Source: Leptodactylus fallax (taxonomy: Eukaryota; Chordata; Amphibia; Anura; Leptodactylidae). Taken from it: a stretch of DNA of 64,000 nucleotides. Where the stretch lies: contig CAMRHE010000207.1 of assembly GCA_947044405.1 (NCBI GenBank), forward strand, positions 124,001 to 188,000, written 5' to 3'. The notes below the pieces were generated by a model that saw nothing but the letters and a program-made list of their open reading frames with translations, had not been told where the DNA came from and did no database searches. Of this stretch, positions 31,589 to 41,539 are shown in pieces (position 1 is the first letter of the stretch; each line of letters starts with the position of its first letter). Both the position numbers and the translations under genes were made by a program.

Positions 31589-32385
31589 GTTCGTGTCCTT
31601 AACAGGTAATATGACATGGGGGGAACCTGAGATAAAAAACCCCCCCTACCTGAATTAATCCTGCCTCGACTTCTACCTCTTCTAGGACTATCAGTAGAAT
31701 AATTTGCCTGATTAAATCCTCTACCTCCTTGTTGACTCCTACCCTTAAGGCTTCGGGATCTAGAATATTCACCCTCAGATCCTTCACACTCAGAAGAGGA
31801 GAGCTCAGTCTCAGCTCTCAACCTATTAGAATTTTTTGATGAAAAATCAAAAATTCTACCCGCTTTAAAGACTTCAATATCTCTCTTATATTGATAGTGT
31901 TTCCGTTCTTTCATAAACACTATAAAGCGTTCTACTGTTTGCTGTAACGCTAACTCTTTTCTTTCAAATTTGACATTATTTGAAAACTTTTTTATTGCTT
32001 CAATTTGTTCTTTTAGCTCCTGAGTGGTTTTACTGAGCAAAGTTTTCTCCTCCTCCAGTAAAATATTCATAAATCTTAATGAGGATTCAATAGATTCCTT
32101 CTCCCATTTTTTAAGGAGGGTTTCAGATCTGAGACGTTGTGCAGGAAACAAATTAATACGTAAGCCACGAGGAACGATATTATTCTTCAGATATGTCTCC
32201 AAAGTTTGAACCTCCCAAAAGGATCTCAAATGATCCTTATATACACGAGTTAATTTCCTAAAAGAAGCAGAGATACTCAAATTGGGGGGCTGAATGGATA
32301 AATCACCTTTCGAAAAAGCTTCTCTGGTATCAACTAGCCATTTTTCTATATCAAGTGATCCTGTCAAAAAACCTGCCATTCCCAT
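31585..32385 (-). CDS. Penelope-like ORF1: basic, probable coiled-coil protein
   Basis: About 266 codons from the ATG at 32385 (the frame is open a few codons further, to a GTG inside the terminal repeat). The middle part, around residues 90-150, is rich in Leu, Glu and Lys with heptad-like spacing ('ILLEEEKTLLSKTTQELKE'), suggesting a coiled coil. The C-terminal third is acidic/serine and then Arg/Gly-rich ('SPRRGRSRGR', 'GRGGF'), fit for RNA binding. The stop TGA overlaps the ORF2 ATG. A separate upstream ORF is reported in some PLE lineages. I infer an RNA-chaperone-like role by analogy with LINE ORF1 proteins. No conserved domain is recognised. Confidence 0.75.
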   Translation of the reverse strand: MGMAGFLTGSLDIEKWLVDTREAFSKGDLSIQPPNLSISASFRKLTRVYKDHLRSFWEVQTLETYLKNNIVPRGLRINLFPAQRLRSETLLKKWEKESIESSLRFMNILLEEEKTLLSKTTQELKEQIEAIKKFSNNVKFERKELALQQTVERFIVFMKERKHYQYKRDIEVFKAGRIFDFSSKNSNRLRAETELSSSECEGSEGEYSRSRSLKGRSQQGGRGFNQANYSTDSPRRGRSRGRINSGRGGFLSQVPPMSYYLLRTRT

Positions 32386-32394
32386 CCACAGACT

Positions 32395-32616
32395 CACAAA
32401 ATATCAAATGAATAATAATGTAATAAGGCATTGCGTGCCGATAAATTATAATTATAAAGACTAGGAGAGTCACCCACCAGTATCCAGACGCATTAAAACA
32501 TAATTTTATTATAATATAAATATTAAAATACACGAGAAAGACTACAACATAAATAAAGAACTAATAAACTAGCAGCAATTGGAAATTACGATCATGCTTA
32601 TAACTTGAAAAAGGGG
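32395..32616 (-). repeat. PLE terminal direct repeat, upstream (5'-truncated) copy
   Basis: Direct repeat of 27829-28050. Lacks the ribozyme-bearing part. Directly followed downstream in sense orientation by ORF1, so it may supply the promoter. Confidence 0.9.
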
Positions 32617-33218
32617 GTAGCATAGAGCATTGGACACTATAACACTGTGGATAGTAGGTGCATACAGGTGTTAGTAGTATATCATGGTTAAAAATCAGTT
32701 GCTGTGATATGAAGGTAACATAGAGCATTGGACACTATAACACTGTGGATAGTGGGCAGAGCGCTTTTTAGTCCTGAGATCTTATTTATAACACTCTATT
32801 AGGCGTGTGAGTGGGATTTCTTGGTGAAAGGTAGCTGCTGTGATATAAGGTGTTAATAGGACATTATAGCTTAAACCAGCCGATATGCTAAGTGTTGGTA
32901 TGGTTGCTAGGTAGAGTTTCTGTTAGTTCTAAAAGGTTACCTTAAATAGCCCAAATAGTGTTTTAGTGGGATGTTACAGTTTGAAATGGCCGCTGTGTTA
33001 CCAAGGTGGCATTAGGAGTTTGATACTTTAAATAGTTGATGCTAGGTAGAACTCCCCTTTTTCAAGTTATAAGCATGATCGGAATTTCCAATTGCTGCTA
33101 GTTTATTAGTTCTTTATTTATGTTGTAGTCTTTCTCGTGTATTTTAATATTTATATTATAATAAAATTATGTTTTAATGCGTCTGGATACTGGTGGGTGA
33201 CTCTCCTAGTCTTTATAA
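32617..33218 (+). repeat. inverted copy of the PLE terminal region
   Basis: 32656-33218 is the reverse complement of 27886-28448. The preceding 39 bp (32617-32655) are an extra copy, in the same orientation, of the complement of 28351-28389. The junction 32655/32656 coincides with the predicted hammerhead cleavage site. The outer end lacks about 55 bp present in the other copy. Confidence 0.9.
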
Positions 33219-33477
33219 CTCTACCCACAGTACTTATTTTGGTGGTCACGTCAATTTCATGCAGCATCACTAGGTCAACCAGCTACATTGAGGTGGTTCT
33301 ATGTTTGCAGGGGAAAATGAAGTACTTGTTACCAACATGAGTAGAAACAAGGGGTTATCCATCCCAAAATGGAGTTTTCATGTGGGAGGTGGACACCCGA
33401 GCTCCCATCAGATCACATACTATCCTGTGGATAGATCATCAGTATGAAAACTCCATTTGAGGGTGGAAACCTCCCTA

Positions 33478-33815
33478 AGGCTAAGGCCCCACGTAGCGTC
33501 CCGCAGCAAAAAATGCTGTGGGAAAAACTGCGGGGCCAATGCATCGCAGTTTTTCTTGCAATGCTTTTCACAGCAAGTTTGCAGAACTTTCCTCTTCGGA
33601 CTTTCTGCTTCCATTATACCTACAGGGAAACCGCTGGCATTTCTGTAGGTATAATTGACATGCTTCAGTTTTGGAAATCGCAGCATGTCCCTTATGCATA
33701 TTTTACCGCTGTGCCGGGATGGGATTTGCTAGAATCCAATACACTACAAAGTGACTGTAAAACATTACGTTTCTTTCCGCAGCATTTACACCACATGGGG
33801 CCCCAGCGTTAAGCT
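33478..33815. mobile_element. inverted-repeat element, CTAAGGCCCCAC ends
   Basis: Left end 'GGCTAAGGCCCCACGTAGCG' and right end 'CATGGGGCCCCAGCGTTAAGC' are imperfect inverted repeats, and the interior shows several GC-rich self-complementary blocks such as AAACTGCGGGGCC. No transposase. Target duplication not resolved. Short frames across it are not genes. Confidence 0.5.
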
Positions 33816-34239
33816 AGTACGATGAGGTATAAAAGTGTAATAACTTTCTCTTTTCCCCAATTTTCACATTTCACTAATCAGAAGATAAGTAAGTTATATT
33901 TTAGAGTGATATTTGCTGCTTTATAAGACATACTGTACAGAACGCTATTACTGAAAGCTTGTTAAAAATGAACTAATGAAAATCTACTGTATGTGATGCT
34001 GCAATACTTCTGTAAAGACATCTTCAGAAAGTGTTTTTTTATTAGCAGTAATATAGGAAACATTCATCAATATACTTCATGTATAACTCTAGCCCTTGAT
34101 CATCACTTGGTATTGGTCCTTGGTATTTCTGAGATTACATTGTTAACAAACAATTGCAGGTTTTCTACCAAATCTGTATGTAAATTATATTGAAGTGTTG
34201 AACTTGGATTTCTTGGACCAACCTACATCTATACAGAAC

Positions 34240-34540
34240 TTCTACTCAGTTCATGTTTTGTACATCCACTTAACAGATGCAAAAAGCGGATCCAAACAGA
34301 GGGCCATCCGTTTACATAGACATCAATGTTAAGTAAAACGGATCCGTTGCTGTCCATTTTTTGGAAGAACAGAAAAGTATGGTATACTAGATTATTGTGT
34401 CCTTCAAAAAAAAAAAAAAACGGACAGCAATGGATCGTTTTTTTTAACATTGGTGTCCATGTAAACGGATGGCCATCCATTTGTATCTGTTTGTGTCTAT
34501 TTTTTGCACGGATTTAAAAAAACGTGATCTGAATAGAGCC
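34240..34540. mobile_element. foldback element with AACGGATCC-type arms
   Basis: Arms containing 'GGCCATCCGTTTACATAGAC' and 'GTCCATGTAAACGGATGGCC', and an inner pair around CGGATCCGTTGCTGTCC and GGACAGCAATGGATCG, make a long imperfect hairpin with an A-rich centre. No coding capacity and ends uncertain. Related in style to the elements at 2110-2400 and 9720-10060. Confidence 0.55.
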
Positions 34541-34829
34541 TTATACTGCACACGTGTCATATCATCTATAACTTTGTGAGTCATCTGTAGTGTTGTAGTG
34601 AGGATGCAGGTCAGCTGGAATAACTCCACTATGCGATAATGACTTTTATGGATCGGAACTCTTTATTCCATTCTTCCTCCAAGGCTCCCTGTCTAGCATC
34701 TCTCCCTCCTAGCTCAGCTCCTTCTCCCTTACTACCTCACTGTTGCTAGGCAGACAAAGCAAAATGAATAAGCAGCAAAGAACATACAGAATATACTTAT
34801 AACAACATCACATCATCCAGGTAGCATAA

Positions 34830-35072
34830 GGGTTCAGTGGTTAGCACAGGTGCCTGGCAGCACTGGGTTCAAATTCAACCACGGGCGACATCAGGATCAA
34901 GTTTGCAAGTCCTTCCTGTATTTTCATAGGTTTCTTCTAGGTACTCCAGTTTCCCCATACTCCTACTGATAAGTTAACATGGAAATAAGATTGTGAGCCC
35001 CAATGTGACAGGAACTGATGAAATCTCTGTATAATCTCTGTGGAATATGCATGCACTTTATAAACATAACAA
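34830..35072 (+). repeat. tRNA-headed SINE, strongly diverged copy
   Basis: Keeps 'GGTTCAGTGGTTAGCACAGG' and 'GGGTTCAAATTC' as relics of the A and B boxes, plus 'GATTGTGAGCCCCAATGTGA' from the body. Older than the copy at 9456. Confidence 0.65.
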
Positions 35073-35079
35073 GACCAGT

Positions 35080-35940
35080 TGGACTCTAAACATTAGAATT
35101 GGACTTCGGTAACAGCAGTTGTATTCTCTGGGGACTAGCAGTATACACCAGTACTCAGATGCCCCCCCATAACTTACAGAAGCAAGAGCAATAATAACAA
35201 GAAGAGCAAAGGTAACAAGAAATAAAAAAAGGCAAATTCACCAATAGATCACAGGAATTATCACCTCCAAATTTGGCTGTCTTCTGCTGAACCTTTAGGG
35301 CCTATTATTGGGTTAAAACCTGGGCCCACTGGAGGATTCTATAGTACTCTGGTAATCTATAGTACTTCTTAGAATATTAAGATAGGCCAAAATAAGAAAA
35401 AACAAACCACCCTAATACTGAGGTTCCCATTGTATGCACAGTATTTTATATGGAGTCCTGAGAAGATTGGGGGAGTTGATTTAGGGATATGCTCTCTAGC
35501 AGACACACAATTCAGTTTTTTACTATTAAACAGAGCAGCCATATGTAGTACTTGTTGCCTTTGGTTTACTCAGTCCCGTTATATGATAAACTAACTAATA
35601 CATATCATCCTAGATTGCCATTATTTGTATAAGTTCCATGTATTTTTCAGTACGGTCTACACACAATTACTTGCCCTGCTAGATTCAGTATTAGACATGA
35701 GCACATCGGTTCCTACCAAGCTGGGTTCATTATATATTTTGCAAAAATCTTAGATTTGGCTGAACCGCTGATCTCTTAGATCTCTTAGACTGTTAGGACC
35801 CTGCAGATCAGCTCTTTCCCACAGCACATAGCTCCCAGTATAGTTTCCATGCTGGGTGCTGCGCTTCTCACTCACCGTATTCTTGATACCTGCAGTTGTG
35901 GGAACTATAGTTGTATCCCTTTCAAGATATTGCTGCAGCA
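35080..35940. other. no gene seen
   Basis: Unique-looking sequence; short frames only. Confidence 0.5.
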
Positions 35941-35944
35941 CCTG

Positions 35945-36032
35945 TAACTGTCACCATCAAGAAAATGCTATAGGGAAGGGGTGGGGGGCCCTGGACAAAG
36001 AGACCCACAAAACTTTAGTTACACCACGTGCG
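35945..36032. mobile_element. hAT-like 3' end fragment
   Basis: 'CACCATCAAGAAAATGCTAT' to 'AAAACTTTAGTTACACCAC' is a diverged copy of the end at 11161-11262. Body and left end missing. Confidence 0.45.
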
Positions 36033-36364
36033 TTAGCCACCTACAAATCATAATTATACTAAGGGATCTTTTCTCAGTGAAATCCAGAAAAATTTGGAAG
36101 ATGGCACAAGAGAGGACTGGACCCCCCCAGAGTTCCCCAAGCCTCCGCTTATTATACTTAGTGTCTAAAGAGACCCCTGAGTAAAATAATAGCACTTCAG
36201 TTTAGAACAAACAAATTTGGTTTGAAATGAAGCTTGCAAGTGACCCTCTCTGATATTCGCAAAACAAATCTTGTGAGGTTCACCCATCATTAGAAGGTAT
36301 ATATTATGCCAATCATGTGTACCTCACATACTGCCAAGGCATGCCTCTGCTTTAGCTACACAAT

Positions 36365-36594
36365 GGAAGAGTGAAGAAATCAGGCGATACCTTTTAGAGG
36401 CTAACTGAGTATATTTATAAGTAAGCTTTCAGGAGTACTAGCTCCCTTCATCAGACATGGTGTGATGAAGGGAGCTAGTACTCCTGAAAGCTTACTTATA
36501 AATATACTCAGTTAGCCTCTAAAAGGTATTGCCTGATTTCTTCACTCTTCCACTACTTTCAATGGCTAACATGGTACAACATTATACTACTATC
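36365..36594. mobile_element. palindromic PLE-type insertion with hammerhead-like cores
   Basis: Two arms of about 85 bp ('GAAGAAATCAGGCGATACC' on the left, its near complement on the right) around a short centre. An 11-bp direct repeat 'AGCTACACAAT' flanks it at 36354-36364 and 36595-36605. The right arm is longer by about 45 bp than the left. Both arms carry the sequence that reads as a hammerhead core. Asymmetric inverted terminal copies mirror the layout of the PLE at 27833-33216. Confidence 0.75.
36410..36456 (-). ncRNA. hammerhead-like motif in the palindromic insertion
   Basis: On the minus strand CTGATGA (36454-36448) is followed by a short stem II ('AGGGAG' with 'CTCCT', one bulge, loop CTAGTA) and GAAA, then G-CTTA-C with CTT as a possible cleavage triplet. 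Stem III is only 2 bp, as in minimal PLE hammerheads, and stem I is weak or unresolved. The plus-strand twin at 36462-36489 reads GTGATGA and has lost the essential C. Confidence 0.5.
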
Positions 36595-36829
36595 AGCTAC
36601 ACAATAGCATGTTGAACCTATCCAACTGAAGATTTATCTCACTGAATATACACATATAATGTGGGTTACATACAGTATATATCCAATACCAATGATACCA
36701 AAACACACAGATCATAAGAAACATGCCATACATTTTTATTAAGAATTCATAAAACCATATTAAAGCTACAAATAGCACACAAAAGACAGAAAAACCTGAA
36801 CTCGAACAATTCCTAAATGTATAGATTAT

Positions 36830-37200
36830 AGTATACAGCGCTTATTCTGGGCAAACTGCTCCAGCTGCCAAACTCTCACTGTTGAAACATATTTCTTCTC
36901 TTTTGCCCCCAAGATCCCAACACATGTTCTTTTACCCATCTACAAAGTTTATGAGTAGTCAGTCCAACATATATCAGCCCACATGGACAAATGATGAAAT
37001 ATATAACTCTTGCTCTCTGGCAATTCATTCAGTGGGTGATATCATACAGTAGCTATGGCTTTAAGCCATAATTCCATACTACATCTATATGTATACAGAC
37101 CACACATTTGCTACAAGGGCAACAGTCCTACATATGGAATCCGTACAAGTATGTCTCTAAGATTCTTAGATCTTTCATAAGTAATTGATGGTTGTTCTCC
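36830..37200 (-). pseudogene. PLE remnant: GIY-YIG endonuclease region
   Basis: Around 37010-36930 the minus strand encodes 'IICPCGLIYVGLTT', a GIY-YIG motif like that of the intact PLE ORF2, followed by HVNN-like basic sequence. Frames shift around it. It is the C-terminal part of an old PLE copy whose upstream part resumes beyond the Tc1 insertion at 37205-38818. Confidence 0.75.
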
Positions 37201-37204
37201 TATA

Positions 37205-38818
37205 CAGTCATATGAAAAAGTTTGGGCACCCCTATTAATCATAATCATTTTTAGTTCTAAATATTTGGGTGTTTGCAACAGCCATTTCAATCTGATATAT
37301 CTAATAACTGATGGACACAGTAATATTTCAGGATTGAAATGAGGTTTATTGTACTAACAGAAAATGTGCAATATGCATTAAACCAAAATTTGACCGCTGC
37401 AAAAGTATGGGCACCTCAACAGAAAAGTGACATTAATATTTAGTAGATCCTCCTTTTGCAAAAATAACAGCCTCTAGTCGCTTCCTGTAGCTTTTAATCA
37501 GTTCCTGGATCCTGGATGAAGGTATTTTTGACCATTCCTCTTTACAAAACAATTCCAGTTCAGTTAAGTTTGATGGTCGCCGAGCATGGACAGCCCGCTT
37601 CAAATTATCCCACAGATGTTCAATGATATTCAGGTCTGGGGACTGGGATGGCCATTCCAGAACATTGTAATTGTTCCTCTGCATGAATGCCTGAGTAGAT
37701 TTGGATCATTGTCTTGCTGAAATATCCATCCCCGGCGTAACTTCAAATTCGTCACTGATTCTTGTACATTATTCTCAAGAATCTGCTGATACTGAGTTGA
37801 ATCCATGCGACCCTCAACTTTAACAAGATTCCCGGTGCCGGCATTGGCCACACAGCCCCAAAGCATGATGGAACCTCCACCAAATTTTACAGTGGGTAGC
37901 AAGTGTTTTTCTTGGAATGCTGTGTTTTTTTGACGCCATGCATAACGCCTTTTTGTATGACCAAACAACTCAATCTTTGTTTCATCAGTCCACAGGACCT
38001 TCTTCCAAAATGAAGCTGGCTTGTCCAAATGTGCTTTTGCATACCTCAGGCGACTCTGTTTGTGGCGTGCTTTCAGAAACGGCTTCTTTCCCATCACTCT
38101 CCCATACAGCTTCTCCTTGTGCAAAGTGTGCTGTATTGTTGACCGATGCACAGTGACACCATCTGCAGCAAGATGATGCTGCAGCTCTTTGGAGGTGTTC
38201 TCACCATTCTTCTTCTCTGCCTTTCTGATATTTTTCTTGGCCTGCCACTTCTGGGCTTAACAAGAACTGTCCCTGTGGTCTTCCATTTCCTTACTATGTT
38301 CCTCACAGTGGAAACTGACAGGTTAAATCTCTGAGACAACTTTTTGTATCCTTCCCCTGAAGAACTATGTTGAACAATCTTTGTTTTCAGATTATTTGAG
38401 AGTTGTTTTGAGGAGCCCATGATGCCACTCTTCAGAGGAGATTCAAATAGGAGAACAACTTGCAATTGGCCACCTTAAATACCTTTTCTCATGATTGGAT
38501 ACACCTGGCTATGAAGTTCAAAGCTCAGTGAGGTTACAAAACCAATTTTATGCTTCAGTAAGTCAGTAAAAAGTAGTTAGGAGTATTCAAATCAATAAAA
38601 TGATAAGGGTACCCAAATTTTTGCACCGGTCAAATTTTGGTTTAATGCATATTGCACATTTTCTGTTAGTACAATAAACCTCATTTCAATCCTGAAATAT
38701 TACTGTGTCCATCAGTTATTAGATATATCAAATTGAAATGGCTGTTGCAAACACCCAAATATTTAGAACTAAAAATGATTAAGATTAATAGGGGTGCCCA
38801 AACTTTTTCATATGACTG
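37205..38818 (-). mobile_element. Tc1-like transposon with complete inverted repeats
   Basis: 1,614 bp with inverted repeats of about 210 bp. Ends 'CAGTCATATGAAAAAGTTTG' and its complement are preserved, flanked by TA at 37203-37204 and 38819-38820. It interrupts the PLE remnant. The transposase is on the minus strand and is broken by two frameshifts but has its DDE residues. Confidence 0.95.
37433..38420 (-). pseudogene. Tc1-family transposase (DD34E type), two frameshifts
   Basis: Start taken at the ATG at 38420 ('MGSSKQLSNNLK'). First frame to about 38150: paired-like helix-turn-helix, with 'LSQRFNLSVSTVRNIVRKWK' and 'SGRPRKIS'. Second frame 38151-37630: first Asp in 'WTDETKIELFG', Gly-rich 'GGGSIMLWGC', second Asp in 'QQDNDP'. 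Third frame 37684-37433: 'WPSQSPDLNIIEHLWDNLK' with the catalytic Glu. The pieces overlap slightly, so only single-base indels separate them. Recently dead. Confidence 0.92.
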
Positions 38819-38825
38819 TATACAG

Positions 38826-39245
38826 TACCTCTTCAAAATGGGGCCACAGGTCAAAATCCCCCAATATTTCATCAAAGCCTGACTTAAACTATGCTCTCTA
38901 CAATTGTACAAAGTATTATGCACTAGACTCTCAAAAACTGGCCCAACTGGATGAGCGGATGTCGAGTTAGTAGGCATATCCTTCCTGAATAAATCCAATT
39001 GGATACTACCATCTTCCTTAACCTGAAAATTTACATCCAGGAAATCAATATCAGATCGACTCCATTTATGTATCAATTTAATATTCCTTCCTTTAGTTCC
39101 TATTTAAGGAGTCCAAAAAGATGTTCAGTTCTGACATGGAACCCTGCCAGATCATGATGATCATTTATATAACGTTCCCAAAATTGGATTTTTCGATCAT
39201 TGGCAAGGACACTGTGAAAAAAAAAATTATCTCTCTCACAGCCCC
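38826..39245 (-). pseudogene. PLE remnant: reverse transcriptase motif region
   Basis: The frame from about 39230 to 39100 contains 'FWERYINDHHDLAGF', a decayed form of the catalytic YIDD motif. The frame from 39076 has 'SDIDFLDVNFQVKEDGSIQL', matching the 'SSITFLDLTI' stretch of the intact ORF2, up to the Tc1 insertion. Same orientation and order as the GIY-YIG part at 36830-37200. Confidence 0.8.
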
Positions 39246-39251
39246 AGATTA

Positions 39252-39664
39252 GGGTGGGTTCACATCTGCGTTTGAGTCCGTCCGCTGCCAATCCGAGTGA
39301 AAATCTCGGGAAGCAGGCATCAGATACCGACAGGTTAGCGACGCATTGGTTAAAAACCCATTCATTTGAATGGGTTTTTAAAGCAATGCGCGGGTGTGCG
39401 CTTACACCCTCTGCGCTGTGAATTCTTTTTTTTTCATCGAAAACAAAGTCAGACATGCAGGACTTCGTGTCCGATGAAAAAAAATGGCTTTGCAGCGCAG
39501 AGGGCGTAAGCGCACACGCGCACATTGCTTTAAAAACCCATTCAAATGAATGGAGTTTTAACCAATGTGTCGCTAACCTGTCGGTATCCGATGCCTATCC
39601 TGTTTCCCGAGATTTTCACTCGGATTGGCAGCGGACGGACTGAAGCGCAGGTGTGAACCCACCC
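39252..39664. mobile_element. near-perfect foldback MITE, TTA-flanked (413 bp)
   Basis: Arms of about 200 bp are almost perfectly complementary: 'GGGTGGGTTCACATCTGCG' on the left and 'CGCAGGTGTGAACCCACCC' on the right, flanked by TTA at 39249-39251 and 39665-39667. TTA and the GGGTGGGTTCACA end fit a PIF/Harbinger-type family. It interrupts the PLE remnant. Frames inside it are mirror images of each other and not genes. Confidence 0.85.
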
Positions 39665-39667
39665 TTA

Positions 39668-39930
39668 ACATATGAGGGCACATAAGCCACCCAACATTGC
39701 TGTTCCCTGGAGCTGCAGGTAGGTGGACCCCCCAAACAGGAAGAAATTGTGTATCAATGTAAATTCAAGAAGTATCATTAAAAACTCACATAGATCTTCC
39801 TACAAATCTGACATCAGCAAAAATGCTCTAGTGTCTTTGAGTCCATTTGATGTCGCATTGAGGTATATAATGACTTCACATCACATGTAAATAAAGTATG
39901 TTAGACATGTGCCCTATTAATATCTATCTT
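39668..39930 (-). pseudogene. PLE remnant: upstream reverse transcriptase part
   Basis: The minus strand near 39880-39840 reads 'CDVKSLYTSMRHQ', the decayed motif A block (compare 'SLDVEALYSSIP'). It continues the PLE remnant on the other side of the foldback MITE. Upstream limits are not visible. Confidence 0.6.
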
Positions 39931-40009
39931 ATGCCTATATGTACAAGACAACTGCCCTATGATACATGAATAATTATAATTTACAGATTTGTCAAGGTAA
40001 TGTTACTAT

Positions 40010-41320
40010 TTCAGATTCCATAACTTTTCTTAGTATTGTGCTATCGGCTGTTTCTTTGCCTATAACTATCCTGCAATATGAGATGTATGCTTGAGATTAT
40101 GTCTTCACACGGGAATGGAGAGGGTGAGTGACAGAGATTCTAGATGACCTGGTGACCAGAGAACACGGTGTGAAATGAGATTCTAAGAGGTAATAATGGC
40201 AGTAATATAAAGGAAAACCTCACCACGGGAACAGTGCAGGGGAAACACTCATCACGCTGCATGAAAAATTATAAGAAGTTTAGATAATAAACTTTGAGTA
40301 ACAATATTACACAAGTAAATTTTCCAAATTTTCTAGAAAAAAAGCAAAGTTAATTTTGTATTCTAATTGTATTTGTACTGATATGTGCAGTTTTTATGCA
40401 CCTTTTGATGTAGCCAGGGCTACCTTATTACTGGTTAAATGGTGTACCGCTATAAACTCCATATTGCAATCTTGCTTGCTTGAAGCACAGTATGCATGTT
40501 ACTGTACATGTATGTCTCATTAAGTCAACTGCCACAAGGTGCTCCGGTAATAGCCACATGAGGCCAGATCCTACATTATTCCGGTTGTCAGCTAATAAAA
40601 AAAAGCATGCCTTACAGAATAATTCCAATATTTTTCCATTTCCCCATCACCATCTTCCTCAAGGGTAAATAAGTAATTCCAGCATACGCTAAATATCTCT
40701 TTCTGTGTAAAATTCCCAGTTAAAATTAATTTTTATGTCTTCACTCAATTCAGCATTATGTGGATATGATGAGATGAGCCAAAGGCACTTTCTGGAGCCA
40801 CAGTTTTATATCATGCCATGTTTCTAGACTATTTACTCTAGCAATGTACATTTGCATACATGAGGACTTAAAAAGGATAATCTTGGGGAGAAAATGGGCT
40901 TCCTCAATTAAATAATGCACGATAAACAAGATTTTGATTATTAAATAAACTCTCCCTTGGAACTACCAATTAAATGGGTTTTTTTTTTTTGTTTTTTTTG
41001 TAAATCGCATTGGCTTACACCAGGACTTAGACTGTTCACCTGGCAACTCTGACAAATGCACTTTAGTAAATTCATGTCCATAGAGAAACTTATACCTAAT
41101 ACTGTTTGTTGGCATTATTTGAGTCAGCTAGGCGTTTCTTTAAGAAACAGTTATCTAGATACTATAATAAACCAATATTTAAAAATATTGCTTTTCAAAT
41201 GTTAAGCGCAAGCTCCAAAGTGCCTTCCAATCCAAAAACAGTGTTGTGTAGTTATAATAGAAGCAGAAACAGATCTTTGTGGTCACAAACTCATGAAGCA
41301 ATAGAGAGTAATAATTTTTT
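40010..41320. other. no gene seen
   Basis: AT-rich unique-looking sequence with a T-rich run near 40979-41000. No motif recognised. Confidence 0.5.
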
Positions 41321-41324
41321 TTAT

Positions 41325-41529
41325 GGATATGCAAATCAGCTGCCAGTATACGAGGGTCGGCCAGGATTTGTCAGATATGGCCTACAGATAGCCGAGACAT
41401 AGGTAGAGGGTGAAAATGTCAATCATGGCTAACCAATTGGGCAGCGATTCCTGAGACATGTTACTGTCTGTAGGCATATCTGGCGAATTGGGCCTTCCTT
41501 ACCCCTGTTGCAAGCTGATTTGCATAGTC
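41325..41529. mobile_element. foldback element, ATGCAAATCAGC ends
   Basis: 'ATGCAAATCAGC' at the left and 'GCTGATTTGCAT' at the right are the tips of arms of about 60 bp, including 'AGATATGGCCTACAGA' and 'TCTGTAGGCATATCT'. No coding frame and no clear target duplication. The ATGCAAAT tips happen to match octamer sites. Confidence 0.65.
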
Positions 41530-41539
41530 CTAAAAAAAG

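Larger units (their letters stand above)
27833..33216 (-). mobile_element. Penelope-like retroelement, apparently intact, with inverted terminal copy
   Basis: A 5.4-kb insertion flanked by a 13-bp direct repeat 'AACTCTACCCACA' (27820-27832 and 33217-33229). Sense strand is minus. A 222-bp block is repeated directly at 27829-28050 and 32395-32616 (pseudo-LTR) around two ORFs. Outside the upstream block lies a plus-strand copy of the terminal region: 32656-33218 is the reverse complement of 27886-28448 (563 bp). Direct plus inverted, truncated terminal copies are characteristic of PLEs. A hammerhead-like ribozyme lies in the downstream terminal repeat. Both ORFs are open and the repeats are nearly identical, so the copy is recent and may be competent. 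Confidence 0.93.

Noticed and set aside
36462..36489. Plus-strand hammerhead core in the palindromic insertion
   Set aside because: Reads GTGATGA; the essential C is replaced, so this strand is probably inactive. The minus-strand copy is kept.
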